Shown here piece after piece: positions 1 to 10,800 of a DNA stretch of 64,000 nt. Under the pieces are notes generated by a model. It saw only the letters and a list, made by a program, of their open reading frames with translations. It ran no database searches and was not told where the DNA came from. The position numbers and the translations under genes are program-made. Position 1 is the stretch's first letter; each line of letters begins with the position of its first letter. Source of the DNA: Cryptomeria japonica (lineage: Eukaryota > Streptophyta > Pinopsida > Cupressales > Cupressaceae); the NCBI RefSeq assembly GCF_030272615.1, contig NC_081408.1, forward strand, positions 310,949,118 to 311,013,117, read 5' to 3'.

Positions 1-259
1 CTGGTAGGCTTCGATATAGTTTGGTGATGGAATTGGCTTGTTCATGATACACATCCTCATATTCAGTCAGTTGGTTTTGGTCTCGTGATCAGATGCTATC
101 ATGTATTCTTAGAAGCTTGGTTTCTAGTTCTAGCGAGGGTTTTACCAGTACAGCTTATGATGAAGATCTTTGCTGAATTGCATAAGTGGTGTTGGTACAG
201 CTTCTGGTAGAGTTTCAGGATGTTGATGGTGATCATATTCAAGCCTTAGCGGATGGAGA
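1..259 (+). repeat. Copia-type LTR family A, copy 1, left fragment
   Basis: This segment aligns by eye with ~13999-14265 (LTR A copy 2). Both share the run from 'ggtaggct..atagtttggt' through 'gatcagatgctatcatg' to 'gatgttgatggtgatcat'. It stops exactly at 259, where Element 1 begins, and the LTR resumes at 13092. The left end of this LTR lies outside the window. No gene is seen here. Confidence 0.85.
255..259. repeat. Target-site duplication (GGAGA) of Element 1, left copy
   Basis: GGAGA directly abuts the TG of the left LTR at 260. The identical 5 bp directly follow the CA of the right LTR at 13087-13091. A 5-bp duplication is the usual size for Ty3/gypsy and copia integrases. Confidence 0.92.
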
Positions 260-693
260 TGTGTGGGGGAAAAAGAAGTGAGACTAGGTTAATCATGCCC
301 TAATCCTACCTTTTGACACACATTACGGAATACGAAAGATCCTAGAGATATCGCACAATTGGCTACTTCTTTTGGTGAAAGAGAGAGCCACAGGATATCT
401 ATTAGGATTTCTATTCCCTTGTTGAAATTGTAAGATCAAGTAATGCAAGTTCAAACCCTAATCCCAAAATGCAAGTATGAACCAATAACAAGATTGTAGA
501 ATTGAGATTAAACAATGAACAGCTGTAAATACAAGGATAAAATAAGAATGCAGATGTGTACCTGGAGTCAAAATCAGACTGGAAATGTTCAGGATGGGGG
601 CGCGGGCGCCACTGTCCTGAAAACTGCACCAGAAACTGTTGTTCTGCACTCTGAAACACTATCTGGAAACTATCTGCAAACTGTCTGTCCGGA

Positions 694-785
694 GGACCAG
701 GGCGCCCAGTGCCTCTGTCCCAGGGACCAGGGCGCCCAACGCCCCTGTCCTGGCAGGACTAGGGCACCCAGCGCCCCTGTCCCAG
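694..785. repeat. Tandem GC-rich repeat in Element 1 left LTR
   Basis: Three imperfect units of about 30 bp share the core ggaccagggcgcccagcgcc followed by cctgtccc. The same block lies at 11861-11952 in the right LTR. The GGCGCC core recurs in the internal minisatellite at 2674-2880. Confidence 0.8.
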
Positions 786-904
786 TCTCCTGCTCTGCAA
801 TTTCACACAGAGTGTTGTTCCAACTTTCTCTCTCCGGATTTGTATCCCGTGGCGTCGTCCGAATCTCGAAACCTGCAATAATATCTGAAAAGGGGGAGGG
901 GCGG

Positions 905-912
905 CTATATAG
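905..912 (-). promoter_or_regulatory. Putative LTR TATA box (CTATATAG)
   Basis: CTATATAG sits in a GC-rich surround (ggcggctatatagggttt) and is conserved at 12072-12079 in the right LTR. The octamer is palindromic, so strand is inferred from the element's minus orientation. Confidence 0.45.
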
Positions 913-1919
913 GGTTTTACCTTATTCAAACCCCCGCTTCAGTGATTTCCACCTCCACGAATAGCCAAGTTGTTTTGTAAAATGTATTGTGTGTGCAGAC
1001 CTAGTGTGTGTGCAAGGTCCAAAATGCAAGAAAGAAAACTAGAGCAACCTAGAAAGTAAACCCTAATTGCTTGCAAATGATAATGTAAATGCTCTAAATC
1101 AAGATGCAATGTGATCTAAAGCATGAATAAATGATGTATCAAAGCTTATGCAAAGACGTGAAAACAATACGAAATCATACCCAACCCTCAAGGGAGGAGT
1201 ACAAGCCAATCTTCAGTCGGTAATCTCCTATTGTTCTTCAATGTCTTCCAAGCCCTAAGTGGATGAATGAATTTGATAGATGCTTGATAGAAAGATGTTG
1301 TAAGATGTTGAAGTCTTCAAAGATCTGCTCTTTCGCTGCATATGAAGTTCCGGAAAACAAAATTTCGATCCCTTCCAATGAAGAAAGAGAGCTCTTATGT
1401 ATGAAACCCTAGGTCGTAAATTCGTATTTTGGCCGACCTAGAGATTGAATATCCCGCCAATTTCTTGGGGTTAAGCTTTATTTTATGATTGGATCGCGCT
1501 CCTAAAATTTTGGGAAAAATGTCCGGGACCATGTGCACTGGGCGCCACGGTCCCGACAACTTTTCACCAAATTTTCAGGGTCGTCGGATATGATGATTTT
1601 AGAGAGAATCCCGAAGTTACAGGTGATTTCGAGATGTTTTGACCCCCAAAATCAAGCCCCCAAGTTCGAAATAGGACTTAATTAGGGTTTTTGATTAAGT
1701 GGTGCATTGGAGGAATAAAATGCGAAGGGTGCGCTTTAGTGAAAGGGCCCAACTTTGTGATGTAGAGAATGATGAAATAGGACCTTAGACCTAATTAATT
1801 TGATTAATTAAGTGCTTAAGGAGAAATGCAATGCAGAATGCAAAATGCACTAAGGCAGGTGCTAAACTAGGTGTGAAATTGTACCACCCTAGCGAGTGCG
1901 TACAATTTACGACGCTACA

Positions 1920-1934
1920 TTTAGCCCCCACTTT
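1920..1934 (-). other. Polypurine tract of Element 1
   Basis: On the minus strand this reads AGTGGGGGCTAAA immediately before the LTR. That is the expected place for the plus-strand primer next to the 3' LTR. Confidence 0.7.
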
Positions 1935-2673
1935 AGCGGTCATATGAGTACTACGTACATATGCAAGCTAAAGTACAAAAAAGTAAACATCATTTGAAAA
2001 AGGATATATCCATAAGTTGTCGGACGAAGCCCCCAGCGGTATCTGCAGTACACAGTTAGGAACCGCACCCTACAAAACACACGTTAGATCACAAAATCAC
2101 CTAATGCTTACTAGGGAAAGTGATGAAATCTGTGAGTAGCTATATGCCCCCCCTTGTTTCATCTTGCTTATTAGGGAGGTGAAACAGGGTAGCATGTTTA
2201 CTTGCGAAAAATTGTGTAAGAGAGTATTGATGAGGGGTGTTCACTAAATAGGCTTCATCAGAGCACTTTTTGGAACATCCCAAGAGTAGGGGAAGGAAAA
2301 TACAATTCCAACGCAACAAACGGTTCGAAAATTGCATCTCCCAAACTCAAGTTATGATAAAATGAATGACAGAGGAGAATTAGGGTTTCAAAAAGTAAGA
2401 ACAAGCAAACGAGAGTATATACCTCGAAAGTAACACTTGTATTCATCACTTTGTTGATTTCAAAATACTATTTAGTGCAGCGGAGCCCACATAGCCATCA
2501 TCATGCCTTCATGACAACCAGAGCGTCCCACGAGGATCGAGATCCTATGCCAGGCCGTGATTGACGACGAGCCACTGGACGAGGTGAGTTGACTGAACGT
2601 TTGACTTTTGATTTTTTGCATGTTTGACTTTTCCGTGATCGTATGCGGGCCTTGAGGATGACTGGGGCCCACC
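1935..2673. other. Internal non-coding stretch of Element 1 (5' region of the antisense gene)
   Basis: I see no supported gene. Minus-strand frames of 60-96 codons at 2140-2762 lack recognisable motifs. A first exon of the PMD gene may lie here or in the repeat that follows, because a good splice acceptor occurs at 2971-2973. Confidence 0.4.
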
Positions 2674-2880
2674 CAGGGCACCATGGTCCCTGAGGGGCGC
2701 CCTGGTCCCCCCAGGGCGCCATGGTCCCTGACAAGGGCGCCATGGTCCCTGCAGGGCACCATGGTCCCCTCAGGGCGCCATGGTCCCCATCAGGGCGCCA
2801 TGGTCCCCTCAGGGCGCCATGGTCCTTGACAGGGTGCCATGGTCCCCATCAGGGTGCCATGGTCCCCAATCAGGGCCTGG
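2674..2880. repeat. Minisatellite, ~10 units with core CAGGGCGCCATGGTCCC
   Basis: About ten units of 16-23 bp run head to tail, each containing GGCGCC or a one-base variant followed by ATGGTCCC (CTGGTCCC in one unit). NcoI-like CCATGG occurs in nearly every unit. The same GGGCGCC..GGTCCC words occur in the element's LTR near 1527-1555 and 694-785. All three frames across the array are open for short distances because of the repeat, so ORFs here are not evidence of protein. Confidence 0.9.
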
Positions 2881-2973
2881 CGAGAGGTTACAAGGCTAGC
2901 ATATAATGTACAACAGTTTGCATTTGCAATTTCGATGATCGAGTACTGATTATCGTCATGTTTTCATTTGCAG

Positions 2974-5143
2974 GGTCTCCCGTACATGAGAGAGCACACA
3001 GCGGGACATATTCTTCGCACTTTGCGAGATCAGATTCTGTGGCTGACTCAGTCAGAGAGAGACACTCTATCTATTGTAGGATTGTGGTACGTGATTTTGA
3101 TGCCGGCCATTCGATTTCATCCTGCGATGCTGATGGCCTTGATGGAGCAATGGGATCCTGACACATGTACTTTTCACCTTCCAGTAGGAGAGCTGACGGT
3201 CACACTCAAGGATGTGTACCGTATACTTCATCTTCCTATTAGAGGAGCGACAGTTACATACGCGACCGATCGGTCAGCGGAGGATCATCAGAGAGAGCAG
3301 GTGTATTGCATAGGGAGAGTCATGCCGAGCGAGATGAGAGGTCGCATCATGGTCAGCTGGCTCTTACATTCTACAAGGGAGGTACCACTTCTGAGACGCC
3401 TTATGATAGCCATCATAGCACTAGCCATCTGCCCTAATGGGCGAGGGACACACATGCATGGGGGCCTCACATGGTGTATCAGAGCGATGGAGAGACACAG
3501 GAGAGTGTATGCGTGGGGTCAGAGTATGCTTGCACATCTCTATCACGACCTTGAGGAGTATGTATTCGGACAGGGTTGCAGTTTGATGACATGCACACTT
3601 CTACAGGTGTGGATTTTAGAGCATTTCACATGCACCAGGCCCGTTGGCTTCCCACTGAGTACAGCGAGCGAGTGACCTAGGGTGTTTGCTTATCCACTTA
3701 CCAGCGAGTGGATATTTGGAGATTTGTTGTATTGGAGAGTGATTATTGACAGACTGACATCCGAGGTGATAGTGTGGAGACCTTACCTACTGATGCACAG
3801 ATGGGATGGGATGGAGAGACAATTAGCATGCCTATAGAGGAACCACCTACTGCGAGGACGATATGCACACATCATAGTCCCTTTCTACTTTGACTAAGTA
3901 CGGAGGCAGTTCGGACTAGAGCAGTGTGTTCCAGCTGATTTGCCCATCTATACTCGACACTCATGGGTCCTTCCCAGACCTGGAGCACTAGTGAGACCAA
4001 CAGTAGATGATATTGAGACGACAGACTTAGAGGGATCTGATCAGGATGTAGTCACTGACTACTCTACAGAGCTTGGGGCACAGCGTAGGTACGTCTCATG
4101 GTTCATGAGATCATATCCAGGTCCTATCTTTCCACCAGATCATCCGACAGGCTACCCAGACCCATGGAGACATGGAGACCGAGATGAGGATGAGGGATCC
4201 AGGTCAGAGGAGCCAGAGGAGGGAGAGGATCATGAGGAGGTGGGAGATCCTGATCCACCTATAGGCAATCAGCCCAGTGATGAGGAGGAGGAGGATGAGG
4301 ATGCAGATAGAGAAGAGGACGAGGAGGATGCAGGTGATGATGCAGATGAGGATGAGGATGACAAGGAGGACGAGGAGGAGGAGGATAGAGATGATGAGGA
4401 GGAGTCGGATGTAGCTCCCCACCATTCAGGAGATGATACCATAGCTCTAGATCGACCTCTTATTCCCCAACAGGGGGAACATGAGGTGATACAGAGACCT
4501 GTCCCTAGTACTGTCCAGCCTACACCCATCGTGGATAGAGTATGCGAGCGAGGGGAGCCTAGCGGTTCTCAGTCATAGATACTACCATATCATGATCCCT
4601 ACTGGCGCGAGGGAGATCCAGGTATAGTAGGTTTATATTGATTGATTAATGTTTTGATGATATAGAATGGTACTAACAAAAATCTATTCTACTGCCACAG
4701 CTAATGTGCAGGAATGGTGTTCCTTGATTCAGTAGGCAATGACGGACATTTCCATGATAGCACAGATCCCCAGTTCCTCACAGATTGCCTATAGGCCTCA
4801 GGGGAACGCGGGTTGGCATGAGGATTTGTTTTTCCCATTCCGAGTACAGGTAGATATATGGAGGGAGAGAGAGAGAGTCCTATCAGAGGACCTCCAGCAG
4901 GCGCGACAGAGAGAGAGATTCCTATCAGAGGACCTCCAGCAGGCGCGGCGAGATCTAGCAGCGGCTCAGACCGAGGCTACCACCTATTGTGCGATCCTTA
5001 TGGATAGGGATCGTAGGAGTTCCTCTCGGAGTCACTCACGATCTGTATCGCGCTATACACCCATGGGTCCACCTTCACGGCTAGACCAGGAGGGAGCATC
5101 CAGTCGACACTCTCCAGCCACTAGTCCTAGGGATAGGAGATGA
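2974..5143 (+). pseudogene. Plant mobile domain (PMD) protein gene, antisense cargo of Element 1, two or more exons, degenerate
   Basis: The frame from 2974 contains the PMD signature: TFHLPVGELTVTLKDVYRI then LHLPIRG (residues ~68-93 counted from the ATG at 2968). Near 3898-3940 comes RRQFGLEQCVPADLP, typical of the end of PMD domains. A strongly acidic Glu/Asp tail (codons at ~4180-4420) follows. After an 79-bp intron (4622-4700) a second exon encodes charged heptad-like repeats (RERERVLSEDLQQAR, twice) and an Arg/Ser-rich end, stopping at 5143. Splicing keeps the frame exactly: phase 1, G|CT. The acceptor TTTCATTTGCAG at 2962-2973 implies an upstream exon not identified. Stops occur at 3835, 3895, 4576 and 4733, and there are two likely compensating frame slips between ~3625 and 3680. 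PMD proteins are known from MAIN/MAIL-type host genes and from transposons; the molecular function here is unknown. Confidence 0.82.
4622..4700 (+). other. Predicted spliceosomal intron in the PMD gene
   Basis: The donor is CAG|GTATAG at 4622 and the acceptor is CTGCCACAG ending at 4700. A perfect TACTAAC branch-point sequence lies at 4671-4677, 23 bases before the acceptor. Removing it joins two open frames in phase (mod-3 frame 1 to frame 2). Coding sense (ILPYHDPYWREGDP) continues right up to the donor. Confidence 0.85.
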
Positions 5144-5745
5144 TTTTATGATGTAAAAGAGAGGTCACATTTTGGATATACAGTGACCTATTTTTGTATA
5201 CGATCCATATATATATATATATACATGCTTCTCTTTTTGTCTCAAATGTCTTATCTTTAATGCTTAAAACAATGTATGTTTTGTTTTGATTAAATCTAAT
5301 ACATTTGGTAAATGTACATGTATGGTCAGAATTTAATTTCCATGTGATTGATTTCTCAATGCTCCATGATTAAATTGATACATGTGTGACTTAATTAAAA
5401 TATTTAATCAAGTGCTACATTGATGATAAGGAAGAAATATGCATTAAGTCTAAGAATCATATAACTAATGTGATTTAATTTTGAACTTAAACACAACATG
5501 ATACGATCCTACTTAATACATAAAGACATTGTATAATATGCTAGCATAATGAGAAATGTAAACCTTTTACAATTTACATTAATGAATTCAAGACAAACTA
5601 TAAAGTAAGAAGACATGCTTGTCAGGAACGAAGCAATATAGATTAAACGACATAACATTTAATTCTATTTTGCTTTAATTAAGGAATACTAACATATTAT
5701 CCAATGTTGAAGAATTTGAAAAGAAGATAGATAAGAAATGAAGAA
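5144..5745. other. AT-rich gap between convergent PMD and integrase ends
   Basis: No gene is seen. It contains a short (AT)n run at ~5207-5223. This would hold the 3' untranslated region of the plus-strand PMD gene and of the minus-strand pol. Confidence 0.6.
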
Positions 5746-6195
5746 TTAAGCATAATATCTACGCAAGTGCATAGCATTGATAGGTTCTTTAAGAGGCGTA
5801 CCGTCTACATCTGCTATTTTGTAAGTACCTGATCCATAATCCTCAATAACGATATATGGTCCAAGCCAATTAGGACTAAATTTTCCCTTTTCGGCAGGCA
5901 AGGCATTCACATTGCGTTGATTCTCATAAAGGACTAAGTCACCTACTGAGAAGGAACATTGAATAACCTTGTCATTATAGCTTTGTTGTAGAGTTTTGTG
6001 ATACGCTTGAATATGCTCAAGAGCATTTATGCGCTGTTCATCAAGCATCTCAAGCTGTTGAAGTCGTTGTTCCCTATAAGAGTCATCATCTACTATACCT
6101 TTGAGAGAAACCCTAAGTGATGGAATTTCTAACTCTAAGGGCATAATAGCATCAGCACCATAAACAAGATTATAAGGAGTAGTTCCCGTAGCAAT
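5746..6195 (-). CDS. Element 1 integrase C-terminal part
   Basis: It continues the pol frame after the TGA at 6196-6198 (same reading frame as 11253). It starts with ATGTTPYNLVYGADAIMPLE, the usual integrase sequence after the catalytic core. It runs through KVIQCSFSVGDLVLYENQR and ends with FSPNWLGPYIVIEDYGSGTYKI..LKEPINAMHLRRYYA, the SH3-like C-terminal DNA-binding part of gypsy integrases. There is no chromodomain, which fits a non-chromovirus (Tat/Athila side) element. Natural stop at 5746. Confidence 0.88.
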   Translation of the reverse strand: MATGTTPYNLVYGADAIMPLELEIPSLRVSLKGIVDDDSYREQRLQQLEMLDEQRINALEHIQAYHKTLQQSYNDKVIQCSFSVGDLVLYENQRNVNALPAEKGKFSPNWLGPYIVIEDYGSGTYKIADVDGTPLKEPINAMHLRRYYA

Positions 6196-7818
6196 TCATA
6201 CACTCTTTCGGTAAGCCCAAAGAGCATAGATTAGCTGGTTACTCCAATCCTTACCATGCTTATTTATAGTTTTACGAAGAATTTGTTCAATTATCTTATT
6301 AGATGATTCGGCTTGACCATTTGACTGAGGATAATATGGTGTAGAAAATCGATGTTTGATATGATACTTCTCGAGGAATTTCTTCACATCCTTGTTTTTA
6401 AAAAATGTCCCATTATCTGAGATAATAGTGAAAGGTATCCCAAATCGAGAAATGATGTTTTCTAAGAGAAATTGACAAATCACTTCAGCAGTAGTAGAGC
6501 GAAGAGGAATAGCTTCTACCCACTTCGTAAAGTAATCTGTTGCAGTTATAATGAAGGTGTGTCCTTGAGATGAAGGAGGAGAAATTTTTCCAATAAGATC
6601 CAAACCCCATGCGGAAAAAGGCCAAGAAGCTACTTGAGAACGAAGTTCTTGGGCAGGAGCATGAATCAGATTATTGTGTTGTTGACATTGATGACATTTT
6701 TTAACAAATGAAAAGGAATCCTTCTGCATAGTTTGCCAATAGTATCCCATACGAAGCAATCTATGAACCAAGGATTTGCCCCCAAAATGCCCCCCACAGG
6801 CACCTGAATGTGCCTCTTCTAGAGCAAGAGGGATTTCCGACTTGTTAAGACAATGAAGGAGAAGACCATCATAACCCCTTCGGTATAGGACATTAGAAAG
6901 AATGATATACCTAGCAGACAGCTTGTGGATTCTAGCCCTAGTGTTCCTATTAGCAGAATCAGGAAAGGTACCATCAGTCAAATATCTTACGATATGCGAG
7001 TACCATTCGTCTGAGTCTACAAAGTCACAACATGTTACCAAGCTAGAATCATCTTCAATAGCCGGAGAAATAAGATTGCGAATAACGAAATTAAGATCGA
7101 CCATAGGGTCCTCTAAAGATACTAGAGAAGCCACACATGCCATTGCATCTGCATGTCGATTATCTTTTCGAGGAACGGGTTCCATGGTATAAGAATCAAA
7201 ATTTTGTAATAAAGAGACAGCAAGGTCTTTATATTGTGATAATTTGTCTTGTTTTGCTTGATATATTCCTGTTACTTGTCTTATAATCAATTGCGAATCT
7301 CCATAGATATGTATGTGTTTTATATTCAGAGCTAAGGCTGCTTTTATTCCCGCTATAAGAGCCTCATACTCAGCAATGTTATTGGTACACAGGAAATTTA
7401 GACGATATGATAAAGGAATGGACTTCTTCGTAGGAGAAATCAGAACAACCCCTGGCCCCGATCCCGTACGACACTTAGAGCCATCAAAGTATAACTCCCA
7501 AGTTTCATCTTTCTCTATAGAAAGAATGAAGTCATCAGGAAAGGACTCAGGGTTAGGGAAGGAGAAAGGTGAAGGGGCCTCAACTAAGTGATCGGTCAAC
7601 GCTTGTCCTTTAATTGCTCTTTGGGAAACAAATTTAAGGTCAAATTCAGTTAACATCATAACACACTTAGCTAGACATCCTGATAAATCAGTTTTAGAGA
7701 AAAGATGCTTCAAAGGATCAAACTTAACCATGACATGGACTTCTGAATTTAAAAGATAATGTCTCAATTTCTGAGTCGCAAACACCACGGCCAAGCATTG
7801 TCTCTCTATCGCAGAATA
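6196..7818 (-). CDS. Element 1 RNase H end, second (archaeal-type) RNase H and integrase core
   Basis: This is the same frame as the upstream 1144-codon ORF, separated only by a TGA at 7819-7821. The order is: end of the RT-linked RNase H (AIERQCLAVVFATQKLRHYL); then a second RNase H with WELYFDGSKCRTGSG, NNIAEYEAL, YGDSQLIIRQ and DNRHADAMA (~7520-7140); then integrase with the H-H-C-C zinc finger (GGHFGG..LVHRLLRMGYYW..VKKCHQCQ, ~6820-6690). The catalytic core follows: GLDLIGK, ISDNGTFF and SNGQAESSNK, so the DD35E residues look intact. Two RNase H modules in this order is the known hallmark of the Tat lineage. The frame ends in TGA at 6196-6198, which replaces an expected Arg codon. Confidence 0.93.
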   Translation of the reverse strand, partial: YSAIERQCLAVVFATQKLRHYLLNSEVHVMVKFDPLKHLFSKTDLSGCLAKCVMMLTEFDLKFVSQRAIKGQALTDHLVEAPSPFSFPNPESFPDDFILSIEKDETWELYFDGSKCRTGSGPGVVLISPTKKSIPLSYRLNFLCTNNIAEYEALIAGIKAALALNIKHIHIYGDSQLIIRQVTGIYQAKQDKLSQYKDLAVSLLQNFDSYTMEPVPRKDNRHADAMACVASLVSLEDPMVDLNFVIRNLISPAIEDDSSLVTCCDFVDSDEWYSHIVRYLTDGTFPDSANRNTRARIHKLSARYIILSNVLYRRGYDGLLLHCLNKSEIPLALEEAHSGACGGHFGGKSLVHRLLRMGYYWQTMQKDSFSFVKKCHQCQQHNNLIHAPAQELRSQVASWPFSAWGLDLIGKISPPSSQGHTFIITATDYFTKWVEAIPLRSTTAEVICQFLLENIISRFGIPFTIISDNGTFFKNKDVKKFLEKYHIKHRFSTPYYPQSNGQAESSNKIIEQILRKTINKHGKDWSNQLIYALWAYRKSV

Positions 7819-10800
7819 TCAGGTCTCATAATCGAGTAAGGTATGACTTATGTAATAAACCAAACATTCCTTACCATATTTATCATGTTGTGCTAACAAT
7901 GCTGCGAGAGCATGAGAGGAAGCAGCTGTATACAGAAGGAAGGGTTTAGAAGGTTCGGCAGGTTGAAGAATAGGAGGACTAGCCAAATACACTTTTAAAT
8001 CTTCAAATGCTTGCTGACAGTCTTCATTCCATTGAAAAGTGATTTCCTTTTTAAGAAGTTGAGTAAAAGGAAAGGTACGATCCGCAAGTTGAGACACGAA
8101 CCTACGAATAGCTTGAATCTTTCCTTGTAAGCTTTTCAGTTGAGACACATTTTGAGGAGGTGGCATGTTAACAATAGCATCTATTTTCTTAGTGTCCACC
8201 TCAATCCCACGATGCGAAACTATGAATCCTAATAGTTTTCCACTATCCACACCAAAAACACATTTTCGGGGATTCAAGCGCATGTGATATTTACAAATTC
8301 TTTCAAAAATTTGGCAGAGGATTTTAACATGATCCATGCGAAGAAAGGATTTAGCTAAAATATCATCAACATAATCCTCTAAAATCTTATGCATATAATC
8401 ATGAAAGATAAGGGTCATCGCTCGTTGATAAGTTTTGAATTGATCTTGAGGGTTAATAAAAATTTGATTGTAACCTGAAAAACCATCCATGAAGGATAAC
8501 AAGGCATGTCCTGTCGTAGAATCAACTATCATGTCAATGTTTGGAAGAGGGAAATCATCTTTTAAAGAAGCCTTATTTAGATCCCGAAAGTCAGTACACA
8601 TTCTTATTTTGTTATCTGGTTTAGCCACAGCGACAATATTTGAAATCCATGGGGAATAGTCAATAGGGCGGATAAATCCAGCCTCCAATAATTTTTCAAT
8701 CTCAGCCTTAACAAGCAAAGCCACCTTAGGATTCATTTTTCGAATCTTTTGTTTCACGCGCTTAGCATCAAGAACTAAGACAATATTATGAGTAACAATC
8801 TTAGGATCTATACCAGGCATGTCAGAATATGCCCAAGCAAAGATCTCAGGGAATTCATGCAATAGTTCTTCATATTGTTTCTGTTCCTCTTCATCCAAAC
8901 ATTTTCCAATTTTAATAACTTTCTCTTTGTTGCAAGGATCCATCATAATATCAGTGGTGTCACTTATGAGAAGATTACTTTGTTGAGGAATATCCTTTAA
9001 CTGAGGGAATTCTTTCACAATCTTATCGTTACCAATCTCTTTTCCAAAATAGGCTTCAATGTTCAAACAATAAGGGAGTCCCCTATTGTGATGATAACGA
9101 GGAAGACTGTCATAGGCTCCCAAGAACTCAGCTAAAGCATCGTCGGTAGGGAAGATATCCAAAGCACAATCACCCGAAGGATCCCCATCAATATACTCAA
9201 GGTGTTGCATTGATAAAGATGTAGAGATAGCATTAACACTAATGCATGGTCTTTTAGAAGCTTTAGTACGTCTGTAGGGATTATAGCCAAGTCCAAAGGT
9301 ATAATTGTGAAAATTAGTCTCTAGAGGAACTCTAATCCCTTGTTCATGAGCACCACAACCTTTTCCATGATACCCATGCTTAGCGAAAATGCGAAAACCA
9401 TGACCATAACAATCAGCCATTTTAGGAAGAGAAGGTGGTTTTTCATAAGACAAAGAATCAAACTCTTCATAATTAGAGGTGTGAGAAGAAGAAGTTTGAG
9501 AAGCGGCCACAAAATTATTACTCATAGATTCAGGTAAGGTTGATTGATTTTTAGTTTCTTCTTTCTTTTCAACTTTATGATTTTCAGCTTCTTCCTTCTT
9601 TTCAATTTTAATTTCTCTAGAAGGAACCTTATATTCACCTACAAAGGTAGGGTTAAAATCAAGAGATCCCCAATCATCCTCTGTGAGAACCTTCTCAGGA
9701 TCAAAATCCTTTTTATGTGTAGTTTCAAGTCGAGAAGGATCCTCTTCAGGAGCTCCAGACTCATCCAAAGAATTCCGATCATCGGAGAGCGAGGATTCAT
9801 CAATAGGTTTCTTGTTTAAAGAGTCATCACTAGATGAGGATGGCTTAGAAGAACTCCCTTTGGAAGTAGATGTTTGTAGACAAGCTTGAAAATTAGTATC
9901 ACCCATCAAAGTGTATGTCTTATTGTTATAAACGAATTTAACTTGTCTATGCAATGTAGAGGGGATAGCTTGCATGCTGTGAATCCAAGGCCTCCCTAAT
10001 AACAAGTTATATGTTAAATTTCCCAGCATAACATGGATAGGAGTAGGCAAAGTAACAGGTCCCACTGTGAGAGGTAAGGTGATGATACCTAATGAAGTCT
10101 TAGCCACATTGTCAAAGCCATGAATGGGACGAGAGTCAGGCTCAATAAGAGACGTATCCACATTCATCTTATGCAATAAATTAATGCTACACACATTAAG
10201 GCCAGAGCCATTATCTACTAGTGTTCGTCTTATAGTAGTGTCTTTCATGACAACCACAATCATCAAGGGATCATATTGTTGTTGAATTTCACTAGTAGGC
10301 AACTCATCTTGGGTAAACACAATTTGAGCTTTAGGATTCATCGCAGAGTTAACAAAAGATGCTATATTACTAGACGTATTCGGTGGAGGAACATTCAAAT
10401 CTTTCAAGACATCTTGTAACATTCCATGATGAGTGGAAGAAGTTTGAATCAAATCCGAAAGGGATATCTTAGCAGGGGTAGCTTTAAGTTGTTCTATGAG
10501 ATCATATTCCTTACCCATAACTTGCGAGATACGGGGAGCTTGAGGAAGAATTGGTTGAGGATTAGGAAGAGAGACTGGAATAACAGGAGGAGGATTAGGT
10601 TGCCTATTATTTCTGGTATGATAGGTATGGGCAACCGCATGATAACTCTCTCTAGTTATTTGCTTAGCATAATTGTAAGGACTTATAGGTCTTCTTCCTT
10701 GTACGGTGATGATTGGTTTATTCGGGGTACGAAAGGAATCATGATCATACCTTCCTTGGATAGTAAGGAGAGGTGATTTAAGAACTTGAAAAGTGGGAGA

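Larger units (their letters stand above)
260..1919 (-). repeat. Element 1 left LTR (3' LTR in element orientation)
   Basis: It begins TGTGTGGGGG and ends GACGCTACA, and is 1660 bp long. It is repeated at 11416-13086 (1671 bp). The length difference matches one extra 11-bp 'ctggaaactgt' unit in the right copy. Differences between the copies are mostly transitions and cluster in the first ~450 bp. No coding region is supported inside; short ORFs there appear in both LTR copies and are chance frames. Confidence 0.95.

Noticed and set aside
515-964. 149-codon plus-strand ORF in the left LTR of Element 1
   Set aside because: It lies in the LTR, overlaps the GC-rich tandem repeat, and its counterpart in the right LTR (11671-12048) differs in frame and length. 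No motif.
2721-2906. GAMVP-repeat ORF across the minisatellite
   Set aside because: Open only because the repeat unit lacks stops; it joins no supported exon.
4204-4529. Ser-rich and Ile/Leu-rich minus-strand ORFs
   Set aside because: Reverse-strand shadows of the acidic GAG/GAT repeat in the PMD gene.
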